DNA from: Spirochaetaceae bacterium
GTDB lineage: Bacteria; Spirochaetota; Spirochaetia; B11-G9
Reading direction: 5' to 3'
NCBI GenBank assembly: GCA_030633365.1
Contig: DAOVSY010000041.1
Location: 1-13,313 of the forward strand
Length of the DNA: 13,313 nucleotides
In this document: one piece after another, positions 7,184 through 13,313 of the stretch
How the letters are laid out: each line of letters opens with the position of its first letter
Position numbering within the stretch: the first letter of the stretch is position 1
Position numbers and translations under genes: made by a program
Notes under the pieces: generated by a model
Database searches by the model: none
Seen by the model: the letters and a program-made list of their open reading frames with translations, nothing else
Told to the model about the DNA's origin: nothing

Positions 7184-7301
7184 TGATATCAGGAAAATGA
7201 TTTTGTGTTTTATGATATCAAGTTTGGGTTCCTGATATAAGCCTTCACTAAGTAGGATTATTATCAGGGTAAGACTGAATAAGGCGTTCCTGGCATCAAT
7301 G
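7151..7301 (+). repeat. Direct repeat of the rho 3' end flanking an imperfect inverted repeat
   Basis: AGGCGTTCCTGGCATC occurs at 7155-7170, inside the codons for EAFLASM of the Rho remnant, and again at 7282-7297. Extending both copies gives 24 bases with two mismatches (7151-7174 and 7278-7301), offset 127. Between them lies an inverted repeat: TTAGTGA (7180-7186) pairs with TCACTAA (7245-7251), and TATCAGGAA (7187-7195) pairs with TTCCTGATA (7229-7237), with a 7-base bulge on the right arm and a 33-base loop. In one frame the second copy still reads NKAFLASM. It may be a partial duplication or a small MITE-like insertion; only this one locus can be seen. Confidence 0.7.
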
Positions 7302-7345
7302 CACATAAATTGATTAATTATAGATAGGAATTAGTGGAGGAAAGA

Positions 7346-7555
7346 ATGAAGGCTGGAATACATCCTAAATATGAGATGACATCTATTAAATGTGCCTGTG
7401 GTAACGAGATTCAGACAAAATCAACAGCAAAAAATATTGAAGTTGAAATATGCTCAGCATGTCACCCCTTTTATACAGGGAAACAGAAACTTGTAGATAC
7501 AGCAGGACGAATTGAGAGATTTAATAAGAAATACGGTGTTAAATCTGCAGAATAA
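7346..7555 (+). CDS. rpmE: 50S ribosomal protein L31, zinc-binding form
   Basis: L31 sits at the central protuberance of the large subunit and contacts the small subunit. The 69-aa product has the family start [10 protein letters not shown], the four zinc ligands Cys16, Cys18, Cys36 and Cys39 (KCACGN and [12 protein letters not shown]), and the usual [10 protein letters not shown] end. I chose ATG 7346 because GGAGG (7336-7340) sits 5 bases upstream and the family begins there; a GTG at 7334 would add four residues and overlap that site. It follows rho, the usual spirochaete order, but the 162 bases between them carry the repeat/hairpin module. A strong terminator follows. Confidence 0.97.
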   Translation: MKAGIHPKYEMTSIKCACGNEIQTKSTAKNIEVEICSACHPFYTGKQKLVDTAGRIERFNKKYGVKSAE

Positions 7556-7576
7556 AAATTTCGAAATGGTTTAATC

Positions 7577-7616
7577 ATGTAGGGACGGGTTTAAAACCCG
7601 TCCCTACATTTTTTTA
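7577..7616 (+). terminator. Perfect 34-bp palindrome plus T-run after rpmE
   Basis: Each arm is 17 bases, ATGTAGGGACGGGTTTT (7577-7593) and its exact complement (7594-7610), followed by a run of T from 7609. The GC-rich stem and U-tract make it a strong intrinsic terminator for rpmE. It ends 4 bases from the stop of the convergent lnt copy; read on that strand the hairpin lacks a following T-run, so it probably terminates well only one way. The GTAGGGACGGGT...ACCCGTCCCTAC core resembles a dispersed palindromic repeat I have seen in many unrelated genomes. Confidence 0.85.
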
Positions 7617-9167
7617 TTTAAAAACATTTCTTTCTTTTTTTATATAAATTCCATATAACATATAAAATCCTATAACCAAAATCATCATAACAGGAAACCA
7701 GTCTCCCAAAATGGTATACACAGTTAAAAATTCTTTTTTATAGACTGGTATAGTTGCTGTAACAGTATCAGCTGAAAATAATGGAAGTGTGTAATCCATT
7801 TGTCCCCATGGATTAATTACAGTACTTACACCAGCATTAGTTGATCTAATTAAAGTACGCCTGGTTTCGATTGTTCTTAACCTGGCAGCTGCAAGGTGCT
7901 GAGTTTCTCCTGATACAGTTTTTGACCATGAATCATTAGACAGGTTTATTAGAAGATCAGCTCCATTTTTAATAAGATTTCTAGCTATATAAGGGAATGA
8001 ATCTTCAAAACATATTGGAGCTCCAAAACTTATATATTCTCCATCATTCAGGAGAAGTTTGAAAATAATATTTGGATCTCCAATAGCCCAGCCCTGATTA
8101 TGAATTCCTATTATATTTTTAAAGAAGGAGCTTACTATTCGATAGTTCCAGAATGGAATATTTTCTGCAAATGGTACTGGGTGTGATTTTCCATAGTATT
8201 CCAGTATTTCTCCGGCCGGAGAGAGTAATAGTACAGCATTAAGAACTGACATGGTTTCTCTGTCCAGCATATATGGGCTACCAACAAGGATTGGGATGTC
8301 TATGTCTCTTAGAAATAGATTAAATGGATCTCCCTGTGGTTCTCTATTGTATTTGGAGCCGTTTTCTGTATAAGGATAACGAAATGCATTTTCGCTCCAA
8401 ATTACAAGATCTGGTTTAATTTGGCTTCTTTCGAGTTCTGTTCTGGTTAAATCCTGACCTTTTTTTATACTTTCAATCTCTTTTCCTGATATCCATGAAT
8501 CAGCATCCTGCTGTACTATTAGTACAGTAATATTTCTTTCAGCTGGAATCTCTGTATTATTTATATAAATCCCATACCCAATACTTCCCAGCATCAATAT
8601 TGCTGTTAATATCCAATGTCGGATTAATCTTTTATCCCGTTTTACCATTGTTTCCAGTATCATGGTATTGACCAGTACAATTAAAAATGATACTCCCCAT
8701 TGCCCGGTAATATCGGCAATTTGCACAAATGGGGCAATTCCTGCACTGTGAGCCATTAAACCCCATGGGAACCCTAAATAACCTATGGATTTTAGATATT
8801 CATATACAATCCATATTCCTGCAATAAGGAAAGGGCGGAATAAGCTAAATTTAGCTCCAAGGGTAATAATTGGTGTAAGTATAATAAAATAGAGAATATG
8901 GGCAGCTGTTACTCCGGATAAAGTCCAAATAGAAAAATCTTCAAAAAAAAGAAGCCAGAAATATATAAAAATTGATGATAACATTCCAAATAATGCACCT
9001 GAGAGGATAGATTCTTTTAAACTTGCAGATGAATATAAAGAATAGAAAAGAGGTACAAGCGCAATAAAACCAATGGATATACTGCCATAATGGAGAAATT
9101 CATTGGGCATTGACATGGCGTAGAGAACAGAAGAAAAAATAATAAGTGCAATTCTGTTTTTAATCAT
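7614..9167 (-). CDS. lnt: Apolipoprotein N-acyltransferase, copy 2
   Basis: A second full Lnt, 517 aa, transcribed alone on the minus strand. Residues ~5-200 hold the hydrophobic segments, ~212-478 the nitrilase-fold domain, and ~490-508 the last membrane helix. All key residues are present: Glu259 (VIWSENAF), Lys327 (YYGKSHPVPF), Glu335 (FAENIP) and Cys386 (GAPICFED). It shares motif layout with copy 1 (LGF/LGY, TGQWGVSFL, NLSNDSW, RTIETRR) but differs widely elsewhere, so it is an old paralogue, not a recent duplication. The ATG at 9167 has no Shine-Dalgarno; two overlapping TATACT boxes lie just upstream. The two copies may differ in lipoprotein substrate or acyl donor; nothing in the sequence decides this. 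Confidence 0.94.
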   Translation of the reverse strand: MIKNRIALIIFSSVLYAMSMPNEFLHYGSISIGFIALVPLFYSLYSSASLKESILSGALFGMLSSIFIYFWLLFFEDFSIWTLSGVTAAHILYFIILTPIITLGAKFSLFRPFLIAGIWIVYEYLKSIGYLGFPWGLMAHSAGIAPFVQIADITGQWGVSFLIVLVNTMILETMVKRDKRLIRHWILTAILMLGSIGYGIYINNTEIPAERNITVLIVQQDADSWISGKEIESIKKGQDLTRTELERSQIKPDLVIWSENAFRYPYTENGSKYNREPQGDPFNLFLRDIDIPILVGSPYMLDRETMSVLNAVLLLSPAGEILEYYGKSHPVPFAENIPFWNYRIVSSFFKNIIGIHNQGWAIGDPNIIFKLLLNDGEYISFGAPICFEDSFPYIARNLIKNGADLLINLSNDSWSKTVSGETQHLAAARLRTIETRRTLIRSTNAGVSTVINPWGQMDYTLPLFSADTVTATIPVYKKEFLTVYTILGDWFPVMMILVIGFYMLYGIYIKKERNVFK

Positions 9168-9181
9168 GTTAGTATAGTATA
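9168..9181 (-). promoter_or_regulatory. TATACT -10-like boxes next to the lnt copy 2 start
   Basis: Read on the minus strand, TATACT occurs at 9181-9176 and again at 9176-9171; the farther one ends 8 bases before the ATG. No clear -35 is seen at the right distance (GGTGTT at 9204-9199 is poor), and there is no ribosome binding site. If used, transcription would start at or next to the start codon. Confidence 0.35.
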
Positions 9182-9312
9182 ATATTTAATATTTAAAGAA
9201 CACCAGGAATGAAAAAAAGAGGCTTTTTGCGACGGTTAATTATTGAATAGTTTAGAGAAGAAGACCTTAATAAGTAGAAAATGTGATACATCGCAATAAG
9301 CTTTAAAAGAAT

Positions 9313-9341
9313 TTGTTGATTTTCAGTTGTTTTTCTAATAT
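9313..9341 (+). promoter_or_regulatory. Possible promoter for the galactokinase gene
   Basis: TTGTTG (9313-9318), 17 bases, TAATAT (9336-9341). Transcription would begin near 9348, downstream of the ATG at 9343 and upstream of the GTG at 9364, which supports the GTG as start. The -35 is a weak match. The rest of the 196-base divergent gap from 9168 holds no gene I can support. Confidence 0.35.
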
Positions 9342-9363
9342 TATGGTTATCGGTGGTAATAAT

Positions 9364-10551
9364 GTGAAAGACACTTCCATAGAAGATATGAAAAAAATTC
9401 ACCTGTCTGAGTATGGTGTAGAACCTGAAGTAATTTCTGAGGCTCCAGGTGTAATAAATTTACTTGGAGAGCATACAGATTTTAGTGATGGTTATGTTCT
9501 ACAGGTGGCTATTAATAATACTGTTAAAGTTTCTATCTCTAAAAGAGATGATAATTCACTCCGTTTTTTTGCTTCTGATTTAGGTGAAAGGAAAAAAACT
9601 ACAATTGCAAATTTAAAATATAAAAGAGAAGACAGATGGGCTAATTTTATAAAGGGTGTTTTATACGAATTTATTCAACTTGGGTATAGTTTTAAAGGTC
9701 TGGATATAACTATTTTGGGAGATATTCCCCAGGGTGTAGGTCTTGGCTCTTCTGCAGCTATTGGTATAGCTTCAGCTCTTGCTCTTAGAAATTTATATAG
9801 TTTTGAAATTACTGATATACAGCTTGTTCAGGCTGCATATCTTTCAGAAAGTGCATTTATTGGCAATTCTGAAAGACTTACAGATCAGTTTTGTTCATAT
9901 TACGCAGAAGAGAACAGCTCTGTTTTTCTGGATGTAAGAACTCTGGAATATGCAAATATTCCATTTGATCTAAGTGAATATAAGCTTGTTATTACAAATA
10001 GTAATGTACCTGTTGTTGACAGTGAAGATGAGTTGAAAGAACGACAGGCCGAATGTCAAAAATGTGTTGGGATTATAAATTTAAAAAGTTCAGGTTCAAG
10101 TCTTAGAGATTTCGATCAGGCAGATCTTGACATGAGTATGGGTAAGTTGTCAGAAGCATCAAGGCGGCTTTGTTTACATGTAGTCGATGAAAATCAGCGT
10201 GTGATGGATGGTAAAAAATATTTGGAACAGAGAGATTATCTTTCCTTTGGAAGGCTTATGAACCGGTCTCATGAGAGTCTCCGGGATAATTTTGAGGTCT
10301 CCTGCCCTGAACTTGACTGGCTTGTAAAAAGAGCAGCCGAAATTGACGGTTGTGCTGGTTCCCGTATGGCTGGACCAGGGTTTTGTGGATGTACTGTATC
10401 ATTGATGAGAGAAGATGCATTTGCTAAATATGATGTAAGATTAGAGGAATATGATCGTATATTTGGATTTGAAGCAGAGTATTTTATCTGTGAACCTGCA
10501 GGCAGTGCAAAGATATTGTACTCTAATGTTGTACAGACTGATAATGTATAG
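9364..10551 (+). CDS. galK: Galactokinase-family GHMP kinase with altered catalytic signature
   Basis: GHMP kinases of the galactokinase group phosphorylate galactose at C1, the first step of the Leloir pathway. Numbered from GTG 9364 (395 aa), the protein shows the signature APGVINLLGEHTDFSDG near residue 27, the ATP loop PQGVGLGSSAAIGIASALAL near 122, TDQF with Asp174, and GSRMAGPGFCGC near the C-terminus. In galactokinases the signature reads APGRVNLIGEHTDY, and that Arg (human Arg37) is catalytic; here it is Val30. The catalytic Asp is kept, but CGIMDQ reads ERLTDQ. It could be an altered galactokinase or a relative acting on another sugar. GTG 9364 has GGTGG 7 bases upstream; ATG 9343 would add 7 residues without a ribosome binding site. 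No other galactose gene is nearby. Confidence 0.85.
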   Translation: MKDTSIEDMKKIHLSEYGVEPEVISEAPGVINLLGEHTDFSDGYVLQVAINNTVKVSISKRDDNSLRFFASDLGERKKTTIANLKYKREDRWANFIKGVLYEFIQLGYSFKGLDITILGDIPQGVGLGSSAAIGIASALALRNLYSFEITDIQLVQAAYLSESAFIGNSERLTDQFCSYYAEENSSVFLDVRTLEYANIPFDLSEYKLVITNSNVPVVDSEDELKERQAECQKCVGIINLKSSGSSLRDFDQADLDMSMGKLSEASRRLCLHVVDENQRVMDGKKYLEQRDYLSFGRLMNRSHESLRDNFEVSCPELDWLVKRAAEIDGCAGSRMAGPGFCGCTVSLMREDAFAKYDVRLEEYDRIFGFEAEYFICEPAGSAKILYSNVVQTDNV

Positions 10552-10559
10552 GAAGAGCA

Positions 10560-11231
10560 ATGCCCGACTATCTTAAAATTGGATTACGATTTCTAAATTT
10601 AAAAAACTACCGTAGTGCATTAGAGGAATTTTTACTGATTGATGATGATCCTTCAGAAAATCTGGATCTGTCGTATTATCTGGGAATCTGTTATACAAAC
10701 CTGGAAAAATATGATAAAGCCCTTCTTTACCTGGAACAGGTTGTTACAAATCATTCGGATATTCTTATGGTTTATCAGTGCAGACTTATACTAAGTTATA
10801 TATATTCAATTACCGGAAGATATAAATTAGCAGAATTTGAACTTAGGGAACTAATAGAAGCCGGATTTGAATCTGCACAAATATACAGTAATCTTAGTTT
10901 CATAAGTTATTCACAAAAGATGGTTGATAAAAGTTTGGAATATTTGGAAAAAGCTGCTGAGCTTGAGCCTGATAATCCGAATATTCATAATTCCCTTGGT
11001 TATATTCTGGCAAATGAGGGGCTGGATTTAGAGGAATCAATTAATTCCTGCAAAAAGGCTGTAAAACTAAAAAGTGAATATCCTGCTTATCTTGATTCCC
11101 TCGGCTGGGCTTATTTTAAAGCGGGAAAAAATAATGAAGCACTAATTTATCTTCGTAAAGCATTTTCTCTTGCAGGAGGTAATAAAATTATTGCCTCTCA
11201 TCTAAGATCTGTTGTAGGTGAATCTCAGTAG
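10560..11231 (+). CDS. Tetratricopeptide repeat protein
   Basis: A 223-aa protein made almost entirely of TPR helix pairs, which usually serve protein-protein binding. Recognisable units include YRSALEEFLLIDDDP, LGICYTNLEKYDKALLYLEQVV, YIYSITGRYKLAEFELRELIEAG, SNLSFISYSQKMVDKSLEYLEKAAELEPDNP and LGWAYFKAGKNNEALIYLRKAF, about six repeats in all. There is no signal peptide or membrane segment, so it is probably cytoplasmic. It starts 8 bases after the galactokinase stop with GGAAGAG just upstream, so the two are very likely co-transcribed. The next gene also contains TPRs but is exported. No specific function can be assigned. Confidence 0.88.
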   Translation: MPDYLKIGLRFLNLKNYRSALEEFLLIDDDPSENLDLSYYLGICYTNLEKYDKALLYLEQVVTNHSDILMVYQCRLILSYIYSITGRYKLAEFELRELIEAGFESAQIYSNLSFISYSQKMVDKSLEYLEKAAELEPDNPNIHNSLGYILANEGLDLEESINSCKKAVKLKSEYPAYLDSLGWAYFKAGKNNEALIYLRKAFSLAGGNKIIASHLRSVVGESQ

Positions 11232-11251
11232 TTTATTATTATTAAACGGGG

Positions 11252-11264
11252 TATAATATAACTT
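11252..11264 (+). promoter_or_regulatory. Consensus TATAAT just before the exported NHL/VWA gene
   Basis: A perfect TATAAT (11252-11257) ends 7 bases before the GTG start at 11265, so a transcript from it would begin at the GTG. No good -35 is seen (TAGTTT at 11229-11234). A GGGG at 11248-11251 is 13 bases from the GTG, too far for a normal ribosome binding site. Confidence 0.4.
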
Positions 11265-13289
11265 GTGAAAAAAATTACTAATATACTTGTATTAATATTT
11301 CTCCTTTTTATCATAGGTTCAGAACTATTTGCCCAAATTGATCTGGATGAAGTTGATGCTAATCATGAATTTCAATGGGGAATAATTTCTTATCACCGTG
11401 GTGAATATAATGAGTCTATACTTTCTCTGGAGAAGGCTCTGTCTTTAAAGCCTGATTGGGTAAAAACAAAATTATGGCTTGGAAACGCATACTATCGTGC
11501 AGGTTTTACAGATGCAGCTATAGCATACTGGACTGATATACTGGAAAAAGGTGGAGGCAGTGTTGATCTTAGAGTTAAGGTTAATAATATAAATTACCTT
11601 CGAACCATGGGTCCTGATTTGAAAGAAACTCCAAGATATGTTTTATTTCATGAAATATTTGGTGTTACAGATAATTATTCAATTTTTAAACGTCCCAGTT
11701 CCGGTTTCCCTGCTTTGGATGGAGGATTTTTTCTTTCATCTTTTGCAACAAATGAGGTCCAGAAATTTTCTGCAAATGGTGTAGTAAAGCAAACTTTCCG
11801 AGGGGGACTTTCTGCTATAAACCACCCTTTTTATATTTTAGAAACAAAAGATTATTTATTTATATCCGAATATTCCAGTGACCGGATAATAAGAACTTCA
11901 AAAGAGGGAAATAACATTTTTCGCTTTGGGAATTCAGGAAGTGGATTGGGCGATCTTTTAGGACCTCAGTTTATTGCTGATGATAGAGAAGGTCATATAT
12001 ATATTACTGAAAGTGGTAATGGCAGAGTTTCAAAATTTGATTATGAAGGTAATTTTATTTTCTCTTTCGGCAGGCGTAATGAATATTTTGAAGGATTTAA
12101 ACAACCAACAGGTATTATTTTTCTGAATAATAAGCTGCTGGTAGCAGATGGAAGAAAAAAGGAACTGGCTCTTTTTGATAATCAGGGTAATTTTATAAAA
12201 TCCTACAAATCAGAATTACTTAATGCACCGGAAGGAATTTCTACATATTCAGAAAATGAATACTTAATTGCTGATGGAAACAGAATTATTATATTTAATA
12301 TTAAGGAAGAAGACTTTAGGATTTTTGCACAATTAGATCCGGCCTCCAGGTTGATGAAGGCTTTCAAGGATACCAATGGGAATATAATATCTATTGATTT
12401 TAATGGAAATAAAGTAACTCTTTTAACAGATTATACACGGATGTATACAGGACTTAATATTAGTATAGATAGAATACTGTCTGATGATTTTCCTAGTGTT
12501 CTGGTTGAACTTAGTGTAAGTACAGTTGATGGCATCCAATATGTTGGTCTTGAAGAAAATAATTTTTTACTGGCAGAAGACAGCTATACAAATACCAGTA
12601 TGTCTTTAATCTCGACTGGTAATAAAACTGATTTTATTGATGTCAGTTATCTTATAGAGGGTTCAGAGGCAATAAAACATTTTGGATCAGCTAAAGTAGA
12701 TGCTATGAAAGACCTTCTTGATTCTATGGATGGCCGGGGATTATTAAGTATTATTACTGCAGAAAAGATACCTGTACTTGATATTGAGCAGGGCCTGGAC
12801 ATTGAAAAAATAAAAGATTCCCTTAGTGCAAATACAAATTACAGCAGGGACTGGAGTTTTGATCTTGGAATGCGGCTGGCATCATCTCAGGTACTGGGTG
12901 GAGGATCCAGAAAGGCTGTTGTTTTTCTTTCTTCAGGCAGTTTAAATCAAAATGCATTTTCCCACTATACACTCACAGAAACTTTGGACTATATGATCAA
13001 TAATGGTATTGTTTTTTACACTGTCTATGTTAATGAAGATGACACTTCTCCTGAACTTGAGTTTTTAAGTAAAGAAACTGGAGGTTTATCACTTCCTCTA
13101 TATGGACCCTCGGGCATTATTGAAATCTTACCTCACCTACGAAGCAAACCATCAGGGTCGTATACTCTTGAATTTAAAACAGAAAAAGATTCTGACTTTG
13201 GAAGGCGGGCACTGCCTGTAGAAATTCAGGTTTCCCATTTTGACAGAAGTGGTAAGGATCGCTCTGTATATTATGGACCTGGTGAATAA
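11265..13289 (+). CDS. Exported protein with TPR, NHL beta-propeller and degenerate VWA-like domain
   Basis: The 674-aa protein starts with a clear type I signal peptide (KK, hydrophobic residues 6-18, probable cleavage LFA/Q after residue 23); there is no lipobox cysteine. Residues ~33-95 form TPRs (WGIISYHRGEYNESILSLEKALSLKPD). Residues ~140-390 carry repeated NHL/YWTD-like units such as GPQFIADDREGHIYITESGNGRVSKFD and QPTGIIFLNNKLLVADGRKKELALFD, a likely six-bladed propeller. Residues ~397-625 resemble a von Willebrand A fold: FIDVSYLIEG stands where DxSxS metal-site motifs occur but keeps only Asp459 and Ser461, followed by RKAVVFLSSGS and NNGIVFYTVYVNE. It should act in the periplasm or outside the cell, as a binding or scaffold protein (inference). 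The GTG start is chosen because it gives an intact signal peptide. Confidence 0.85.
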   Translation: MKKITNILVLIFLLFIIGSELFAQIDLDEVDANHEFQWGIISYHRGEYNESILSLEKALSLKPDWVKTKLWLGNAYYRAGFTDAAIAYWTDILEKGGGSVDLRVKVNNINYLRTMGPDLKETPRYVLFHEIFGVTDNYSIFKRPSSGFPALDGGFFLSSFATNEVQKFSANGVVKQTFRGGLSAINHPFYILETKDYLFISEYSSDRIIRTSKEGNNIFRFGNSGSGLGDLLGPQFIADDREGHIYITESGNGRVSKFDYEGNFIFSFGRRNEYFEGFKQPTGIIFLNNKLLVADGRKKELALFDNQGNFIKSYKSELLNAPEGISTYSENEYLIADGNRIIIFNIKEEDFRIFAQLDPASRLMKAFKDTNGNIISIDFNGNKVTLLTDYTRMYTGLNISIDRILSDDFPSVLVELSVSTVDGIQYVGLEENNFLLAEDSYTNTSMSLISTGNKTDFIDVSYLIEGSEAIKHFGSAKVDAMKDLLDSMDGRGLLSIITAEKIPVLDIEQGLDIEKIKDSLSANTNYSRDWSFDLGMRLASSQVLGGGSRKAVVFLSSGSLNQNAFSHYTLTETLDYMINNGIVFYTVYVNEDDTSPELEFLSKETGGLSLPLYGPSGIIEILPHLRSKPSGSYTLEFKTEKDSDFGRRALPVEIQVSHFDRSGKDRSVYYGPGE

Positions 13290-13313
13290 GAGGCTTTTGG
13301 CTGTCTCCCATTA
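13282..13313 (+). CDS. Possible start of a further gene (cut by window end)
   Basis: A GTG at 13282 overlaps the stop of the previous gene by 8 bases and opens MNKRLLAVSH before the window ends. The short basic start followed by hydrophobic residues could be a signal peptide. No strong ribosome binding site is visible; this is a low-confidence guess based on overlap and lack of an intergenic gap. Confidence 0.25.
   Translation, partial: MNKRLLAVSH

Noticed and set aside
7155..7297. CRISPR array
   Set aside because: Only two imperfect repeat copies, one of them within coding sequence, and the spacer carries an inverted repeat.
9209..9250. Small ORF MKKRGFLRRLIIE in the divergent gap
   Set aside because: Thirteen residues, with AGGA directly against the ATG so the spacing is wrong, and no recognisable similarity.

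Overview
The window looks like a stretch of AT-rich chromosome from a free-living spirochaete. The order PSP1/RicT, rpsT, HU, lnt, then further on rho and rpmE, resembles the rpsT-HU-lnt-rho-rpmE neighbourhood I recall from Treponema and Borrelia. The bactofilin, the spirochaete-style cyclase-tail protein and the paired Lnt enzymes fit that lineage. This assignment rests on gene content and recalled synteny; no search was run.

Layout. Positions 1-2793 (+) hold the 3' part of a RicT-like gene, then rpsT, an HU/IHF gene and a first apolipoprotein N-acyltransferase, apparently one cluster behind a promoter near 479-507. Positions 2858-5523 (+) hold a tightly packed set: a receiver-domain protein with a degenerate kinase-like tail, a 73-aa cyclase-tail protein, a bactofilin and CinA. 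A near-consensus promoter sits inside the 3' end of cinA and would start a long leader for rho (5687 on), followed by rpmE. A perfect 34-bp palindrome with a T-run closes that unit. On the other strand, 7614-9167 is a second, complete Lnt. Positions 9364-13289 (+) hold a galactokinase-family protein, a TPR protein and a large exported TPR/NHL/VWA-like protein, and a further gene may start at the right edge.

The most striking point is rho. Its reading frame is broken by two in-frame TAA codons inside the invariant segment that carries the arginine finger, while about 50 codons downstream remain perfectly readable in the same frame. The rho 3' end is then partly duplicated (20-24 nt) around an imperfect inverted repeat before rpmE. 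Either the assembly is wrong at one short tract, or this organism has recently lost or altered Rho.

Other points of interest are the galactokinase that lacks the catalytic arginine of its signature, the receiver protein whose tail looks like a histidine-kinase dimerisation hairpin with Asn in place of His, and three genes whose -10-like boxes end 6-8 nt before the start codon with no good Shine-Dalgarno, suggesting leaderless transcripts. No CRISPR array, tRNA, rRNA, transposase or phage gene was seen.
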